Shown here: positions 11,070-22,383 of the stretch, piece by piece
Layout: every line of letters begins with the position of its first letter
Position numbering within the stretch: the stretch's first letter is position 1
Source of the DNA: Aporrectodea caliginosa
Lineage: Eukaryota > Annelida > Clitellata > Crassiclitellata > Lumbricidae
Direction: 5' to 3'
Length of the DNA stretch: 64,000 bases
NCBI GenBank assembly: GCA_020284085.1
Contig: JACEVL010000021.1
Location: forward strand, 425,001-489,000
The notes under the pieces: generated by a model
Told to the model about the DNA's origin: nothing
The model's input: only the letters and a program-made list of their open reading frames with translations
Databases searched by the model: none
Program-made: the position numbers and the translations under genes

Positions 11070-11303
11070 ATTATTGTATTGTATTGTATTTGAACACTTG
11101 TTATAGCGCCCCTACCAGATTGCCCATTCAGAGGCGCTCCCGACTACTGCGCGGACGCTGAATCGGAGTTTCACGCCGAAGCGCATGAGCAATTGCGAGT
11201 GAAGGTCTTGCCCAGGGTCCCTACGCGGCGGCTTTGAGGTGGATTCGAACCCGCAACCCTCCAGTTGCAAGGCACCGAACATACCCCTATACCACCGCGC
11301 CCC
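11070..11303 (-). mobile_element. tRNA-derived SINE (copy 2)
   Basis: Same family as the copy at 2341-2632. On the minus strand it starts GGGGCGCGGTGGTATAGGGG, carries the B box GGTTGCGGGTTCGAATCC once, and ends in GAGCGCCTCTGAATGG and GGGGCGCTATAA. It is bordered on both sides by (TTGTA)n runs, which may include the target duplication. Confidence 0.85.
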
Positions 11304-11389
11304 AGTTGTATTGTGTTGTGTTGTATTGTATTGTATTGTACTCCACGTTTATAATGCGACCGAGCCACCCGCAGTAAAGATCCGAGAAT

Positions 11390-11475
11390 TTAATCTCTGA
11401 TAGACCGACCCGGAATCGAACCCGGGCCGCCAGCGTGGAGAGCGGGCTACCAACCCACTCGGCCACTCAGGATCT
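11390..11475 (-). mobile_element. Second tRNA-like SINE head (Ser/Leu-type)
   Basis: The minus strand reads CTGAGTGGCCGAGTGGGTTG (A box) and CGGGTTCGATTCCGGG (B box) about 45 bases apart. It resembles a class II tRNA, but the acceptor stem does not pair, so it is a tRNA-derived repeat and not a functional tRNA. It lies about 90 bases from the previous SINE. 11476-12020 shows no further feature. Confidence 0.6.
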
Positions 11476-12020
11476 CTGATTATAATATAATTGCATTTAA
11501 ATCAGACATTTGTTGAACTAATTAATATTCAAAACTCAAGACTGTCTTCATTGAATTCTACTATAATAATAGGCCTTACATGCATTGCTACCTTCGCCAT
11601 AGAGAGATAATAAAGTAACGTGAGTAAGATCCAACTCTAAGCTCCCCCACAGAGGTAGGGGAACCGTTACAATAGCCTAATTAAAAAACTAATCTACGAA
11701 TAATTTATGCGTTAAAATATAACAATAAGAAATCTGTTAAGATACGTGACGAGAGACTCAGTCGATTAAAATATCATGCATTAAGAAATTCGTAGTAGGC
11801 CTAACTGCCAGACATAGGCCTGCAGGAGTTTTCCATTTACGAGAACCTAGAGTAACCTCTCATAAAAGACATTGCAAAAGTTGCTTTATTTAGATCTACT
11901 GTTATATTATTTTGCATATTAAAACTAGATTAATTTGAACACAAAAATAAAATACGACACGAATGGCTATTAAGAAAGCATCTAAGAAATGTCTTAAGAA
12001 TTTGTTTTTAAATCAATGTC

Positions 12021-12334
12021 CTATTGCTTTGGTTTGATGCTCTCATATGCATCTGATGCCCGCAGTTCTCTCTTCTGAAGACCTTCGTATTCGGTTGAAT
12101 GAGATTCGTTTGCGTTCAACTTGCACCGAAGGCTCTCGTAAGTTGCTCTGTCTGATGGACTTTGTTCAATAACATCAACATTAATGGCCGCAGTCAGCTG
12201 TGCATAGGTTGGTCCTACATTCGAATTTTGCGCTGATAGAACATTGAGAGTTGCGTAATATGGTGCACTTGAATTTTCTCTATGACCTCGGCTTCTTTCT
12301 GGATTTTCTTCCATTTCGTTTGTCCTTTTATCGT
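12021..12334 (-). CDS. Receptor cytoplasmic-tail exon with five YxxL/I motifs (ITAM-like)
   Basis: This is a terminal exon of 314 bases on the minus strand. The acceptor ends GTGGTAG and the first codon is completed in phase with the transmembrane exon at 12755-12883. The tail is polar and carries tyrosines in YATL, YAQL, YESL, YEGL and YESI. YEGL and YESI are 10 residues apart, which fits the ITAM rule YxxL/I-x(6-12)-YxxL/I. Two other neighbouring pairs are 13 apart. TEYEGL also resembles an ITSM. Such motifs recruit SH2-domain kinases or phosphatases in immune receptors. None matches the strict ITIM consensus at position -2. Family and ligand are unknown because no ectodomain exon was found. 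An upstream in-frame ATG (12378) lies in the intron and is probably not used. Confidence 0.7.
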
Positions 12335-12754
12335 CTACCACAGTAGATGCAGTTAAGTTAAAGTAGGCTATGCAAAACAATCTTATGTAAACATAAAAAT
12401 ATAAGTTGTCATTTGCATATAATTATTACACCTTTGCTTTTTACATCAAGATTCGTTCAACACTGAATTTATCCTCTAAATGTAAATAATAATTATTTAA
12501 GGAGATTTAGTAGATTGAGATTCATAAACTGTTGCTCAAAGTGTCAAATAACACTCTGACTAATGAATTTAAAACCTACAAATGAGCGAATGAAGAAGTA
12601 ATGAATGAAATGCAGAGGTGCATTCATTTTAGATAATGCGTCGACGCACAGATAGGCATATAATAGGAATTATTGCTAAATAATTCATTTATATTGGAGT
12701 ACAAAAAACATCCCCGATATAAGCAAGTACAGCACTATTCTTTAGGCTAAATAC

Positions 12755-12883
12755 CTGTCTTAGTTCTTTTGGTCCATTCATATCTCCTGCATAGGACAGC
12801 AAATAGGATCCCGACTAAAACCAATGTTCCAACGACGCCAATGCCAACACCGATTCCGATTTTACCTCTATCTGATAATCCAC
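12755..12883 (-). CDS. Transmembrane exon of the same receptor
   Basis: A 129-base phase 1-1 exon on the minus strand runs from the acceptor TTTCCACAG to the donor CAG/GTATTT. It encodes a short polar lead, then a glycine-rich helix (GIGVGIGVVGTLVLVGILFA) ending in VLCRRYEW, and a basic stop-transfer RTKT. This orients a single-pass type I receptor with the tail encoded by the next exon. Phase matches: the last G joins the AC of the tail exon to give Asp. The ectodomain exons should lie to the right (higher coordinates), but none is recognisable before 17 kb. Confidence 0.75.
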
Positions 12884-14739
12884 CTGTGGAAATAGCAGTT
12901 AATGACTTCAGCACCAAGACTTGGGTCGGGTACGCCTCTGAATAGCTAAGTGATGCTTTATAAATGTTGCGTTACAATTTATAAATGTTCCGTTACAATT
13001 TCTATATTATTGCAACTGCTCAAACTGGTGAATACTACGTAACAGAGGAGCAAAATAATTTTAACTAAAACTTAACCAAATTTATATAGCTAAACGTTAT
13101 CACATAATTATAGAGGAGCTTGAGCTACTTAACTCTGCATATAAGAACAAAGCATGAAACCAAAAAAGAAGGTCTTCTTCGAATAAGTTGCGTCGCGTCT
13201 TCCGGTAAGGGAAGAAGAATTAGTCTGCAAACAAACTGATGATTACAAGATTAAAACGACAGTAATATTGGAATTATGTTGCACACCTTTCAAAATATTT
13301 TACCGACGATATCTATATCGAATTTTCGTTCAATCGGTTAACTCACATCCCCTCCGAGACCGTAAGTGAGTAAGATCGGTGTGAACGGCTCTGGCAGCCG
13401 CAAGATGTCTACTTAAAACCGTGAAATACGATTATTGTATTTATAATTGTATGTATTTCTCACATCAGTGATGTCTATGACTCTGTGTAAGATGTTATAC
13501 GTTGGCTATAGTTTGCGAACAAACCGATGTTCGTCAATTTAAATTAACAAAAAAGGTAAAGTCGTTTGCGGTGAAGAAACTACGGTCAATGTTCTAAGAC
13601 ATGAAAGAAAATTGCATAGTCCAATAAAAAAAGTTAATCTGCAAAATAATTGCTCTATTGTTCTAAAATTCCTCAACATCTCATAATGAGCAAGCGATCG
13701 TTTTTAAGCAATGTTCATAAGATCCACGATGAGAGACTCTGTCAGTTTCAATAGGAAACCATTTTCAGTTTCATTAAGAAATCCACAAGATCTCTCACAA
13801 TTTAGATGTTTAATTAAAAATCACGCACTATATAACAATTATCTATTATTCTCCAGTTCTTTCTTGTGCAATACTAAGATACGAAGGTTTTTATTATTAC
13901 TTAGCCTTTATCACACCTTCACACATGGCATTTATTGCTTTTCATCTTTATAATCTACCATCAAGCCATCTGCCACAAGCTTAATTAACTGGGCCCCTAA
14001 CCAGCGGGAGTCTATCCCTTCTAGGAGTGCCCTTTGTTCCTAATGAAATAATGTACTTTCATCTACAAGTGCAATCACTATAAACTTTATTTAGGTTAAA
14101 CAAGTAGAATAATAAAAATATTGAATAGCACTGTAGTGAGATCGGCCAAGACTATATTAATATTAGTATATAATTATATGTTAGTTTAGATGTTACATAA
14201 AGTTGCCATTATGAATGTTTAAGATTGCAGCAAGTATAAGAAAATGATTGACAGCCGACAGCTGACGACATACGTAGGGGAGCGGAGGCGAAGGCCACGC
14301 CTGTCAAAGGGTGAAGGAGAGAGAAGGCAGATAGCAGAGCAAGGCAAGAGGGAACGAACTGCAGGGCGCGGTTGGGGGGCGAAAGCGTTGATTGACAGGC
14401 GGTGGCGATAGGGAAGACAGGAAAAAGCGGAAAAGAAAAAATTCGGCGGGCGGATTCGGAGAGAGAAGGATATACGGAGGAAGTTGCCTGTTGTTACAAG
14501 GGCAATTACGGCCATAACGGACGATGAAGTTTTTTTCATGTTCTGGCCAATAAATATGAAACATATTAGTTTTTCATATAATACTTAAATACCGGTAATT
14601 TGTGTTTTCAACCGAAAAATTACGAATATTGTTAAAACTTCATCGTGCTGGGGGCAAGGCTTAGCCTTAATGTAAAAGCCTAAAATTTGAATTTTTGGAC
14701 TCATCTCTATGAGACGCATGGGAAAATGCCCGGGAGCAA
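12884..14739. other. Non-coding stretch, ectodomain of receptor not found
   Basis: I looked for exons of an extracellular domain on the minus strand and saw none I could support. 14220-14560 is GC-rich and purine-rich on the plus strand and is open in two minus frames, but with low-complexity composition. 13440-13480 repeats the TGTATGTATTTCTCACA motif found at 8750. Confidence 0.5.
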
Positions 14740-14759
14740 TGAATTTTCAACTTTTTATT

Positions 14760-15096
14760 TTCTGGAGCATCCTACCAACCATTGAACTCTAAACATTGTT
14801 CCATCATTCGCTTTCCTCATTCTGCAGCTTCTCTCCAACCTCTTTGCTCTTTGGACCGGCATGATCTCTTTGTCCCGCGAACTAGGACCACTTTGGCGCA
14901 AACTAGATCATTTGTCACCATTGGAATTCCTTCTCCTCCTCTTTATGTGTTCCTTCTTTCTAGATATGTTCCTACATCTCTTTCTTCCAAACCTATTTCT
15001 TCTCTCGGGGTAATCGCACTGGAAGCACTACTGAATAGTCACTGCTGCTATCGGCGTTATATAAGTTACAAATTACATTACATTACATTACATTAA
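14760..15096 (+). mobile_element. 3' end of a LINE with (ATTAC)n tail
   Basis: The frame contains LFVPRTRTTLAQTRSFVTIG and later SSLGVIALEALLNS. This corresponds to the VPRTRT..FG.RSF...G block at the extreme C-terminus of CR1/L2-type LINE polymerases. The copy ends TATATAAGTTACAAATTACA followed by ATTAC repeats, a typical LINE tail. It is severely 5'-truncated and frameshifted. Confidence 0.75.
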
Positions 15097-16639
15097 AGGT
15101 TCAAGGTCACTGGCGGCACGCGTGGTTGCCCTTCGTTTCTCGGGAACTGCAACCAATAGAATTGTGATTGTGTTTTTTCTTTTGTGAAGGCATTAAAGCA
15201 ATTTCCTAAACACGAGATTTCTCTTTATTCACAGTAAGATAAGCTTAGTTATTGGAAACTTTCTACAGCTTTCCAAGGTCAAGTGAACTGTTACAAACCA
15301 ATCAACGTGTTACTTGATATAATAGATCATGGAATGTAATTACAACAGAGTGGGAAGCATGCGCCTTTAGGACTTCTTTTAGCCAAAAATCTTATACTAG
15401 ATGATAGATCACATTTCGAAAACTCGTGGGTGGCCATGGATATAGGCTACAAAAGGTCACTGGGAGGAATGCCACGGTGAGTAACGTCAAATGATCAGTG
15501 AAATATAATTACCACACAGTGTCAATATGGACTTTTCAAATTCCTTGTAGTCGATGACTCTAGTCTGCAGACAGCGAGATTTCCTTTCCTAGACTTCCGG
15601 CTGTGGAGATAGGAGCGGTTACTTCAAGTCACGGTGAATGACGTCTTGCCACGTGATCTGGAAAGAAGTAACTGCCAAGGGGTTTCAACAATATTTTACG
15701 TGAATCCCTCTTCCCAAAAACATAACTTGATACCTATATAATCCTCTTAAAAACAATATTTTAAGAGAAAACATTGATCCAATGCAATGTCAACTGTGAC
15801 GTCAAAGTTTGACGTCATGTCACATGCCGTCATGCGAGAGTAACCTTATGAAGCCACAGCCCTGTTGCAAGCAAACACTTTCATGAAGTTCGCCAAAGAA
15901 ATTTTGAATATCTCTTCCCGTTTGAAAGTTATGCTTTAAAAACCGATATAATGGTAACATTTCCACACTGGCTATTGCATGGGGGTAGGGTGTCCAGAAA
16001 AATGACACATCGCAGAAAACACTCATACTCAAGTTTTTCCATTTATTCTATTCATCTATTGTCTATAAATATTTTTACAGAATTTTAAAATGTTATCCTG
16101 AGGTCCCTCAAAGCTCCCGAACATACCCTACTTAAACTCCCAGAACTGAAGACGCCCAAGCTCGGATCTTGGAACTTGGGTCCATTGTCGATTTACTCTT
16201 TGTATCACAAAAAATTAACGAATAGTCCGATTTGGATGAACTTTTTATTGCTTGTTTGTCTCGATGAGAGCTATATTCTGATAAAATATAGGTACTAAAT
16301 CCGTGGTTATTCAAGGTCATTTCAAGGTCATAAGAAACGAAATCGAACAAAAATTGAAGAAAATGATCAGATCTCAGCCAATAATTGTTGAAATTGGTTA
16401 ATTCTTTCTTGTATTTCTCGTCTGGATAAGGGCTGCCTGTGATAAGAAACAAGGGTACCAAATACAAGACGATCAAAAGTTATTTTAATTACAAAAAGGT
16501 CAATTTTAGAGTTAAAATCATTGTCTGAAATTGACCTTTTGTCCTTTAAATAACTTGAATGACCTTGAATTTAGTATGTATATTTTACCTGGATGTAGCT
16601 CTCATTGAGATAAACAAAACAACTTAAAGTTCTTCGATG
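15097..16639. other. Intergenic, with inverted CAAGGTCA motifs
   Basis: No gene is visible. CAAGGTCA occurs repeatedly (near 15103, 16313 and 16324), with the complement TGACCTTGA near 16560, which suggests a decayed inverted-repeat element around 16300-16580. Confidence 0.35.
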
Positions 16640-16926
16640 TTTGTTCATGTTTCCTTGCAGCAAATAATATTGCTAACATGATAGATATAACTACTGTGCC
16701 TGTGTACATTGGCAAATTTATAATCTTATCATAATTTCTGATTTCAAAACATTATGCGTATTTTCTAACCTATCGCACTGTTAGTTAGAAGGGTCTGTGA
16801 GCACCGTCTTCCAGTTGGAGTAGGAAGTTGACATTTTGCCAGAATGATACGATTAGCAGGTGTAAATACCTTTTGAACTCTAGCTTGAACTTCATTGTTT
16901 ACCATGTGATCATGAACCACCCTAAG
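16640..16926 (+). promoter_or_regulatory. Conserved block ~0.95-1.2 kb upstream of cGLR copy 1
   Basis: From ATGTTTCCTTGCAGCAAAT (16648) to CCATGTGATCATGAACCACC (16903) this segment matches the reverse complement of 53730-54015. That second block lies at nearly the same distance upstream of the oppositely oriented cGLR copy 4 (start 52769). Shared stretches include ATAATCTTATCATAATTT and GAGCACCGTCTTCCA. It has no open frame. The matching position upstream of two paralogs suggests a promoter, a 5' UTR exon or an enhancer retained since duplication. Confidence 0.5.
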
Positions 16927-17299
16927 TATCAGTCTATGCAATGTAGTGGTGTAGGTAGATTCCCATATAAGATTACAGTACTGCTAAGTATGAATACACA
17001 AGTGAATAATAATATAACTTTATGCGAATAGAGGGCGGTAAGAGGAATGCAGTACGTACTATGATCCCAGTTTTTTTTCAGCAAATTTTGAGGAGATATA
17101 TTTTATGTGGTCTTTCCATGTTAGATGCTATCCTACATAGACTCCCGTAAATTTTGTGGAATCAACTCTGGAGAGGGAGATCCAGTAATGCTCACGTGTG
17201 CAGGTTGGATGATTAATTGTAATGGTAAATAGACTTTATAAATTAATTCAACTATAACTTAGGTGGCTAATCTAGGTCCCTGGGGTGCGCTTTATTCTT

Positions 17300-17515
17300 G
17301 TGGTTAGTGGGTTGTGCCGGTGGTTAGGGTGATTGACTGTCACTCAATGGGTCGAGAGTTCAAATGCCCTCCAGAGCAGAAATTTGTTTTGAGATTTCCG
17401 CCCCTCTTGCGCTTCTTGCCAACGGAGCTATGCGTGAATATATTGACCGTAAACTTTAGGTGGCGATGGAAAAGACTGGCCCCAAGCCCTCAGTGTTAGA
17501 TGCTAAGAAATTTTA
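17300..17515 (+). mobile_element. tRNA-like SINE candidate
   Basis: GCCGGTGGTTAGGGTGATTG resembles a tRNA 5' half with an A box, and about 35 bases later GAGAGTTCAAATGCCC resembles a B box. The downstream body ends TTAGATGCTAAGAAATTTTA. Diverged, so the call rests on the two boxes and their spacing. Confidence 0.45.
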
Positions 17516-17555
17516 AGTAGACAACTCTGCGTTTTCAGAATAGATCACGGGGACT

Positions 17556-17573
17556 AATAGTAGTAGTAGTAGT

Positions 17574-17608
<35 letters not shown>

Positions 17609-17676
17609 CAGTAGCAGAAGCAGTAGCAGTAGCAGTAGCAGTAGCAGTAGTAGTAGTAGTAGTAATATTAATATTA

Positions 17677-17708
<32 letters not shown>

Positions 17709-17714
17709 GAAAAG

Positions 17715-17750
<36 letters not shown>

Positions 17751-17834
17751 ATTATTATTATTACTATTATTAATATTATTATTATTATTATTATTGTTAT
17801 TGTTGTTGTTGTTGTTGTTGTTGTTGTTATTACA
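17556..17834. repeat. Compound trinucleotide microsatellite upstream of cGLR copy 1
   Basis: (AGT)n, (AGC)n, (AGT)n, (AAT)n, then after a short break (ATT)n and (GTT)n. It ends about 35 bases before the start codon, inside the presumed 5' intron and just ahead of its polypyrimidine tract. Confidence 0.95.
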
Positions 17835-17851
17835 GAAGGTTTTTAAGATGG

Positions 17852-17869
17852 AGATATTTTTCATTTAGG
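17852..17869 (+). promoter_or_regulatory. Splice acceptor directly before the cGLR copy 1 start
   Basis: ATATTTTTCATTTAG/G is followed at once by ATG. Nearly the same sequence precedes copy 2 (GTTTTTCATTTAG/G) and copy 3 (TTTTTTCGTTTAG/G). Copies 4 and 5 have TTTTATTACAG and TTTCTCATTTGAG in the same place. The shared pyrimidine tract plus AG supports an intron in the 5' UTR. A second AG at 17833-17834 is possible. Confidence 0.75.
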
Positions 17870-20746
17870 ATGACGAAATATGCGGATAAATCAACCGAAG
17901 AACTGGCATCTGCTTTCATCGTTGGCACATGTCAATTGCTACCAAAGTCTCCTGTTCTTTCTGATCACATGCATAACTTAATTGCGTCATTGAGCCCTGC
18001 ACCAACTTATTACAACATTTTTTGTGGCAGCGCTGTGGAGTTCTATATCCGACCGCTGCATACATGCATTGGCGACACAGATTTCTTAGTCGTCGAGGCC
18101 GAAAACGTGGCCTTCAATGGTGAGTGTTTAATATTGCCAAGAGATATGAGTGGTCTCTCCGATACGATCAAGTGCTACAAGATTGAATCATACGACAGGT
18201 ATCCAGGCTTCGTTCGATTACGAGATTGGGGAAATATTAACTATGATTGGAAATATAAAAACTACGAATTTTATCCTACTACGCTTACAGAAAGCTACCT
18301 GAGGCTAAATATGGATAGCTTTGATGATTCGTTACCGGTACACAATTTTCGAATCGTAAGAAACGCTTTCCCAATCATTGTCAGTGGTCCATCTATTAAA
18401 CATCGAGCAGAAACGCCACCTGGTTTCATTCTCGGATGTGATATTGTTAAAGGCGTGTGGTGCCCTCAATGGCCTAATGAAGCCCAAGGTTGGCCTATAC
18501 GACCACGAAAATACGGAAGGCCGACGATTGCTACAATCTCCGAAGTTGTAGAAAATGGTTGTCATGTTGTCTACGTTCAGCATCGTTCATGCAGAGACGA
18601 TATACTACAGTGGAGATTTTCATTTTCAGTCGCAGAAGTAATATTACTTCAGAGTTGGACTCAAACTCAACAGATTGTCTATCATTTGCTGAGATTCTTC
18701 GCCAAGAGAGAATTGATACAAAAGGATTGTCCAAAGGAAGATGAGGTTCTCTGTCCGTATCATATAAAGACGCTGATGTTATGGACTTGTGAAGAGATGT
18801 CATCAGAATGGTGGAATTCCTCTTCTCTTTTCGTCATCGGCTGTGAGTTGCTACAAAAGCTTTCAGAATGGCTAAAGAGGAGATACTGTCCAAACTATTT
18901 TATTCCCCAAGCAAATCTATTTCATGAGCCATTGAACTCCACAATCCATGATAAGACTGAAAGACGACTTAAAGAATTCCGAAACTCTGGCATTCTTTCT
19001 CGTTGGTTCGTAGACAATTACATACTGCCATTCATTACGAGACGTTTCACGCTTGATAGCAGAATGGCAGTAGGCCAAATGCCAAATCTTGTGGATTGCA
19101 TGCTCGCTCTCTTTGCATTTTGGAGAGTGAGTGAATTGAAATCATTGGATGTATTATTTTTTTTCACATTCACATATTCTCGTCAGAACATTCTTCCTGT
19201 AATAAACTACGGATGCAGTTCAGGACTGCGCCTCAGCTGGAAAGATGGAAATCATGCAAGATGCCTTGAATCTAAAATAAACAGGACGCTTATAGATCTT
19301 CCAACAATACAGAACATGTCGTGTTTCACGTACTATGACATCCTACTACATATTTTGCATACTGCATATTGTTTAGGATGTGGAGAGATTTCATGGGACA
19401 GTAGTCTTTTTGTTGAATTTGTCAACACAATTGCGATGCAACCTAAAATTATAAGGTCCAAGTATCATAACTTTCCGAAGACGTACTCAACCAAAAGTGG
19501 TCGGTTTCAATTCCTCCGTGCTCAGGAGCTGATGAAAAATTTAACAGGTTCAAATAGCAGTCCAGAATTTCGACTAGTGTCTCTCATATCGAAAGAGTTT
19601 CTTAGGAGAACTTTAGAATGTGACGATTCACAATTCAACGGCCTTGCTCCTGCAGCTTTGGTCTATCTGGCTGCTCTTCATTTTGCCGCATCAGAATACC
19701 AACAAGCAATATGTTTATGCCAGGCAGTTCTCGACAAGGAAAAAGAATCACTGAATGCAGCATGTCTGTTATTTATTGACGATGTCGCAAGAATAGTTGG
19801 ATTGTGTGCGCTTCACAAGAAGATTACTGACAATAATCTTAATTACTTCAACAAGCGATTTTATCTTGATCTGCGTCTTTCACCAGAAGTGTTTGCACAT
19901 TATTTAACTGTAGTAACCGTAAGAATATCCAAACATTTCGATTTTTATCGTGATTTTCCGCATTCAGCATTTTCTATGGATGAATATTTGAAGGCTTTAA
20001 CAAAGCCTAAATGTGTTGCTTCGATAAAGCCAGATGCTCATTGCAATGCCTTTAGACAGATCGTTTATCGCAGAACAGATTCATTGTCAGAAACCGTGGC
20101 TTCAAGTTTGAATACCATGATACTTAAAGAAACAGTTCTTGGTGCTCTATTGGAATATGCCTTAGTAAATATGAAATCATTCTACAATGTGATCCGAAAA
20201 GACTTCGGGATTCAGTGCAGCACAGTTGATTGTTATCGTGCTTTGTACCTTTACAAGTGTTGCAAATACGATGAATTGTTACATTTATGTGAGCGAATTC
20301 TTCATGATCCTGATCTACAGGACGATCTGAAGGAATTTTCGTTTGCGAATGTTTTGGTGTTGCCACCGCTTGACTCTTTTTTCGATAGAGACATACAATC
20401 TTTACTTGGATTTCACACGCTCTTTTATTATTTGTCACCTGTAAATGACGACATGGAGAAAGTTGAGTTAACTACCGATTCAACGTTTGAGCACTGGTTT
20501 GCCCATGCTATGGTCGGTCATAGAAATGAACTTTCGCGTTTTCTTCAATGCCAGTACTCCATTAAATGCAACTATTTTCTTGGTAAACATTTTGTTGCTA
20601 GATATCTGAAAGTCAGATGTTGTATCGACTGCAATATTCCTTATCAAGAGGCGGTTACTGAATTTGCTGCTCTTAAAACTATTCTTCCGTTGGAACTCAT
20701 CATTCGCAGATTTCTTATACAAAAACTCCGTTTTCTTAAACAATAG
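17870..20746 (+). CDS. cGAS-like receptor (Mab-21 nucleotidyltransferase), copy 1
   Basis: Predicted second-messenger nucleotidyltransferase of 958 residues. The N-terminal core shows CGSAVEFYIRPL (GS at 53-54), DTD at 69-71 and a third Asp at 191 in GCDIVKGVWCPQWP. Together these are the metal-binding triad of cGAS-like enzymes. The Mab-21 helical lobe follows (WRFSFSVAEVILLQSW, YHLLRFFAKR, YHIKTLMLWTCEEM, YFIPQANLFHE to about residue 354). The cGAS zinc thumb is not present. Residues ~370-958 form a helical extension with TPR-like stretches (about 590-625 and 785-815) and a C-terminal LKVRCCIDC motif, conserved among all copies here. In the family, ligand binding activates synthesis of a cyclic dinucleotide that signals through STING. 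The ligand and product of this protein are not readable. The start follows a splice acceptor and the whole coding region is one exon. Confidence 0.93.
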   Translation: MTKYADKSTEELASAFIVGTCQLLPKSPVLSDHMHNLIASLSPAPTYYNIFCGSAVEFYIRPLHTCIGDTDFLVVEAENVAFNGECLILPRDMSGLSDTIKCYKIESYDRYPGFVRLRDWGNINYDWKYKNYEFYPTTLTESYLRLNMDSFDDSLPVHNFRIVRNAFPIIVSGPSIKHRAETPPGFILGCDIVKGVWCPQWPNEAQGWPIRPRKYGRPTIATISEVVENGCHVVYVQHRSCRDDILQWRFSFSVAEVILLQSWTQTQQIVYHLLRFFAKRELIQKDCPKEDEVLCPYHIKTLMLWTCEEMSSEWWNSSSLFVIGCELLQKLSEWLKRRYCPNYFIPQANLFHEPLNSTIHDKTERRLKEFRNSGILSRWFVDNYILPFITRRFTLDSRMAVGQMPNLVDCMLALFAFWRVSELKSLDVLFFFTFTYSRQNILPVINYGCSSGLRLSWKDGNHARCLESKINRTLIDLPTIQNMSCFTYYDILLHILHTAYCLGCGEISWDSSLFVEFVNTIAMQPKIIRSKYHNFPKTYSTKSGRFQFLRAQELMKNLTGSNSSPEFRLVSLISKEFLRRTLECDDSQFNGLAPAALVYLAALHFAASEYQQAICLCQAVLDKEKESLNAACLLFIDDVARIVGLCALHKKITDNNLNYFNKRFYLDLRLSPEVFAHYLTVVTVRISKHFDFYRDFPHSAFSMDEYLKALTKPKCVASIKPDAHCNAFRQIVYRRTDSLSETVASSLNTMILKETVLGALLEYALVNMKSFYNVIRKDFGIQCSTVDCYRALYLYKCCKYDELLHLCERILHDPDLQDDLKEFSFANVLVLPPLDSFFDRDIQSLLGFHTLFYYLSPVNDDMEKVELTTDSTFEHWFAHAMVGHRNELSRFLQCQYSIKCNYFLGKHFVARYLKVRCCIDCNIPYQEAVTEFAALKTILPLELIIRRFLIQKLRFLKQ

Positions 20747-21430
20747 TTCAAGAGTTTTATCGTATCAGTGGCCAAATTCTGTTTTCAAATGAAATTTGAT
20801 TTCCGTGATATGTGATTCTGAAGAATGAACTATGCTTCTTAACTAAGTCACGTGACCAGGCTATCGATCGCTATCTATTCTAGAAGGTTTCTTCCGCAAC
20901 AATGTGAAAAAGTGGAGTGGGAAATTGGAGAGGAAAATGTCCACTCTGTTACTAGGCTGATTGGACCACAACAGTAAGTGGTGGACAGAAGGCCGTTGCT
21001 GTAAATTTGCACTGCGCCATAACGAGGAAAGCATTAGAGAGGAAGGACCCGGAGCTACTGCAACACCATTAAAGGCCATCAAAAACGTATACGGTGTCTA
21101 CGACCCTCGAGATGGGAGATATATTATTTTCCAATACCTGTAAAAACCTAAAAATTACTGCCTTCTCTTTGAACCTTTGTTTCCCTGATTATGCAAACTC
21201 CGGGTCTCCAGTGACTGTATTTCAGTACGGCACTATAGAGAAAGCCATCCAGACTTGAATGGCTCTTCATAAAACACCCTTTTGACTTTGACAGGTCAAT
21301 AACAGACGACTTATTAAAAATTGCTAATGAGCGATGACTGTGGTAAGAGCTCAAGTGACATTCCTCCGACTTAGGTCGCAGAAGGTCATTTGACCTGCCT
21401 ATTTTGCTCCCGACCTGCTCAATGACCTGC
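20747..21430 (+). repeat. 3' flank duplicated with the cGLR genes
   Basis: After the stop, AATAGTTCAAGAGTTTTATC is paralleled by AATAGTTCAAGCGTTTCAGA after copy 2 and AATAGTTCAAAAGTTGCAGT after copy 3. Further shared landmarks with the copy 2 flank are CGTGATATGTGAT and ACAGAAGGCCGTTGCTGTA (20987 and 31229). The duplicated unit therefore includes at least ~300 bases of 3' UTR and flank (also 30973-31470 and 43118-43420). I see no canonical AATAAA close to the stop. Confidence 0.7.
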
Positions 21431-21742
21431 CTAAAATTCTTTGGAATTTTAATATCTTCTTTACATTTCAAACATCAACAATTCAACATCTTTTTCATAA
21501 GATCACCATATTGCAATTATTACATCTTGACAACTTTTAACATTTTATCTAGTATGTCAATAGAAGTCTATGATGTAAACCCTAAAATTGAAATCCTAAG
21601 TATTCTTTGCCGCCGTTGCCTTAAAAATGTGGAAATAAGTAGCCTACAATAGGTCTGTAACAGTGTGCCGTCGATTAGGCCTACTTCGCGAAACTCACCT
21701 ATTTTAGTTGTTTACGAATTGCGTCAATGTTATATATATGAC

Positions 21743-21743
<1 letters not shown>

Positions 21744-21828
<85 letters not shown>

Positions 21829-22383
21829 TATTATAATATTAATAATAATAATAAAATATAATAATAGAATATAATAATAGAAATAATAATAATAGAAATA
21901 ATAATAATAATAGAAATAATAATAATAATAGAAATAATAATAATAATAATAGAAATAATAATAATAATAATAGAAATAATAATAATAGAAATAATAATAA
22001 TAATAAATAATAATAATAATAGATAATAATTATAATAATAGAAATAATAATAATAAGAAATAATAATAATAATAATAATAGAAATAATAATAATAATAAT
22101 AATAGAAATAATAATAATAATAATAATAGAAATAATAATAATAATAATAATAGAAATAATAATAATAATAATAATATAAAATAATAATAATAATAATAAT
22201 AGAAATAATAATAATAATAATAATAGAAATAATAATAATAATAATAATAGAAATAATAATAATAATAATAATAGAAATAATAATAATAATAATAATAGAA
22301 ATAATAATAATAATAATAGAAATAATAATAATAATAATAGAAATAATAATAATAATAATAGAAATAATAATAATAATAATAAT
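21744..22383. repeat. AAT microsatellite field, first part
   Basis: Long (AAT)n interrupted by GAAAT at fairly regular steps, giving a higher-order unit of the form ATAGAAAT(AAT)4-6. Long apparent proteins on either strand (Ile, Tyr or Leu runs) are artefacts. Confidence 0.97.

Noticed and set aside
11395..11475. A true serine or leucine tRNA gene
   Set aside because: A and B boxes and a T-arm are present, but the 5' and 3' ends do not form an acceptor stem, and it lies among SINEs.
12335..12380. Translation of the YxxL tail from the ATG at 12378
   Set aside because: An acceptor at 12335-12336 joins in phase with a transmembrane exon, so the upstream codons are intronic.
17310..17365. A true tRNA gene
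   Set aside because: Only box-like motifs with poor stems; better explained as a SINE head.
18716..18800. The Cys/His residues in KDCPKEDEVLCPYH as a cGAS-type zinc thumb
   Set aside because: The spacing does not fit the H-C-C-C arrangement, and this segment is the normal Mab-21 helix region.
18280..18830. Minus-strand frames of 80-100 codons inside the cGLR genes (also in copies 2, 3 and 5)
   Set aside because: Shadows of the real coding strand, conserved only because that strand is.
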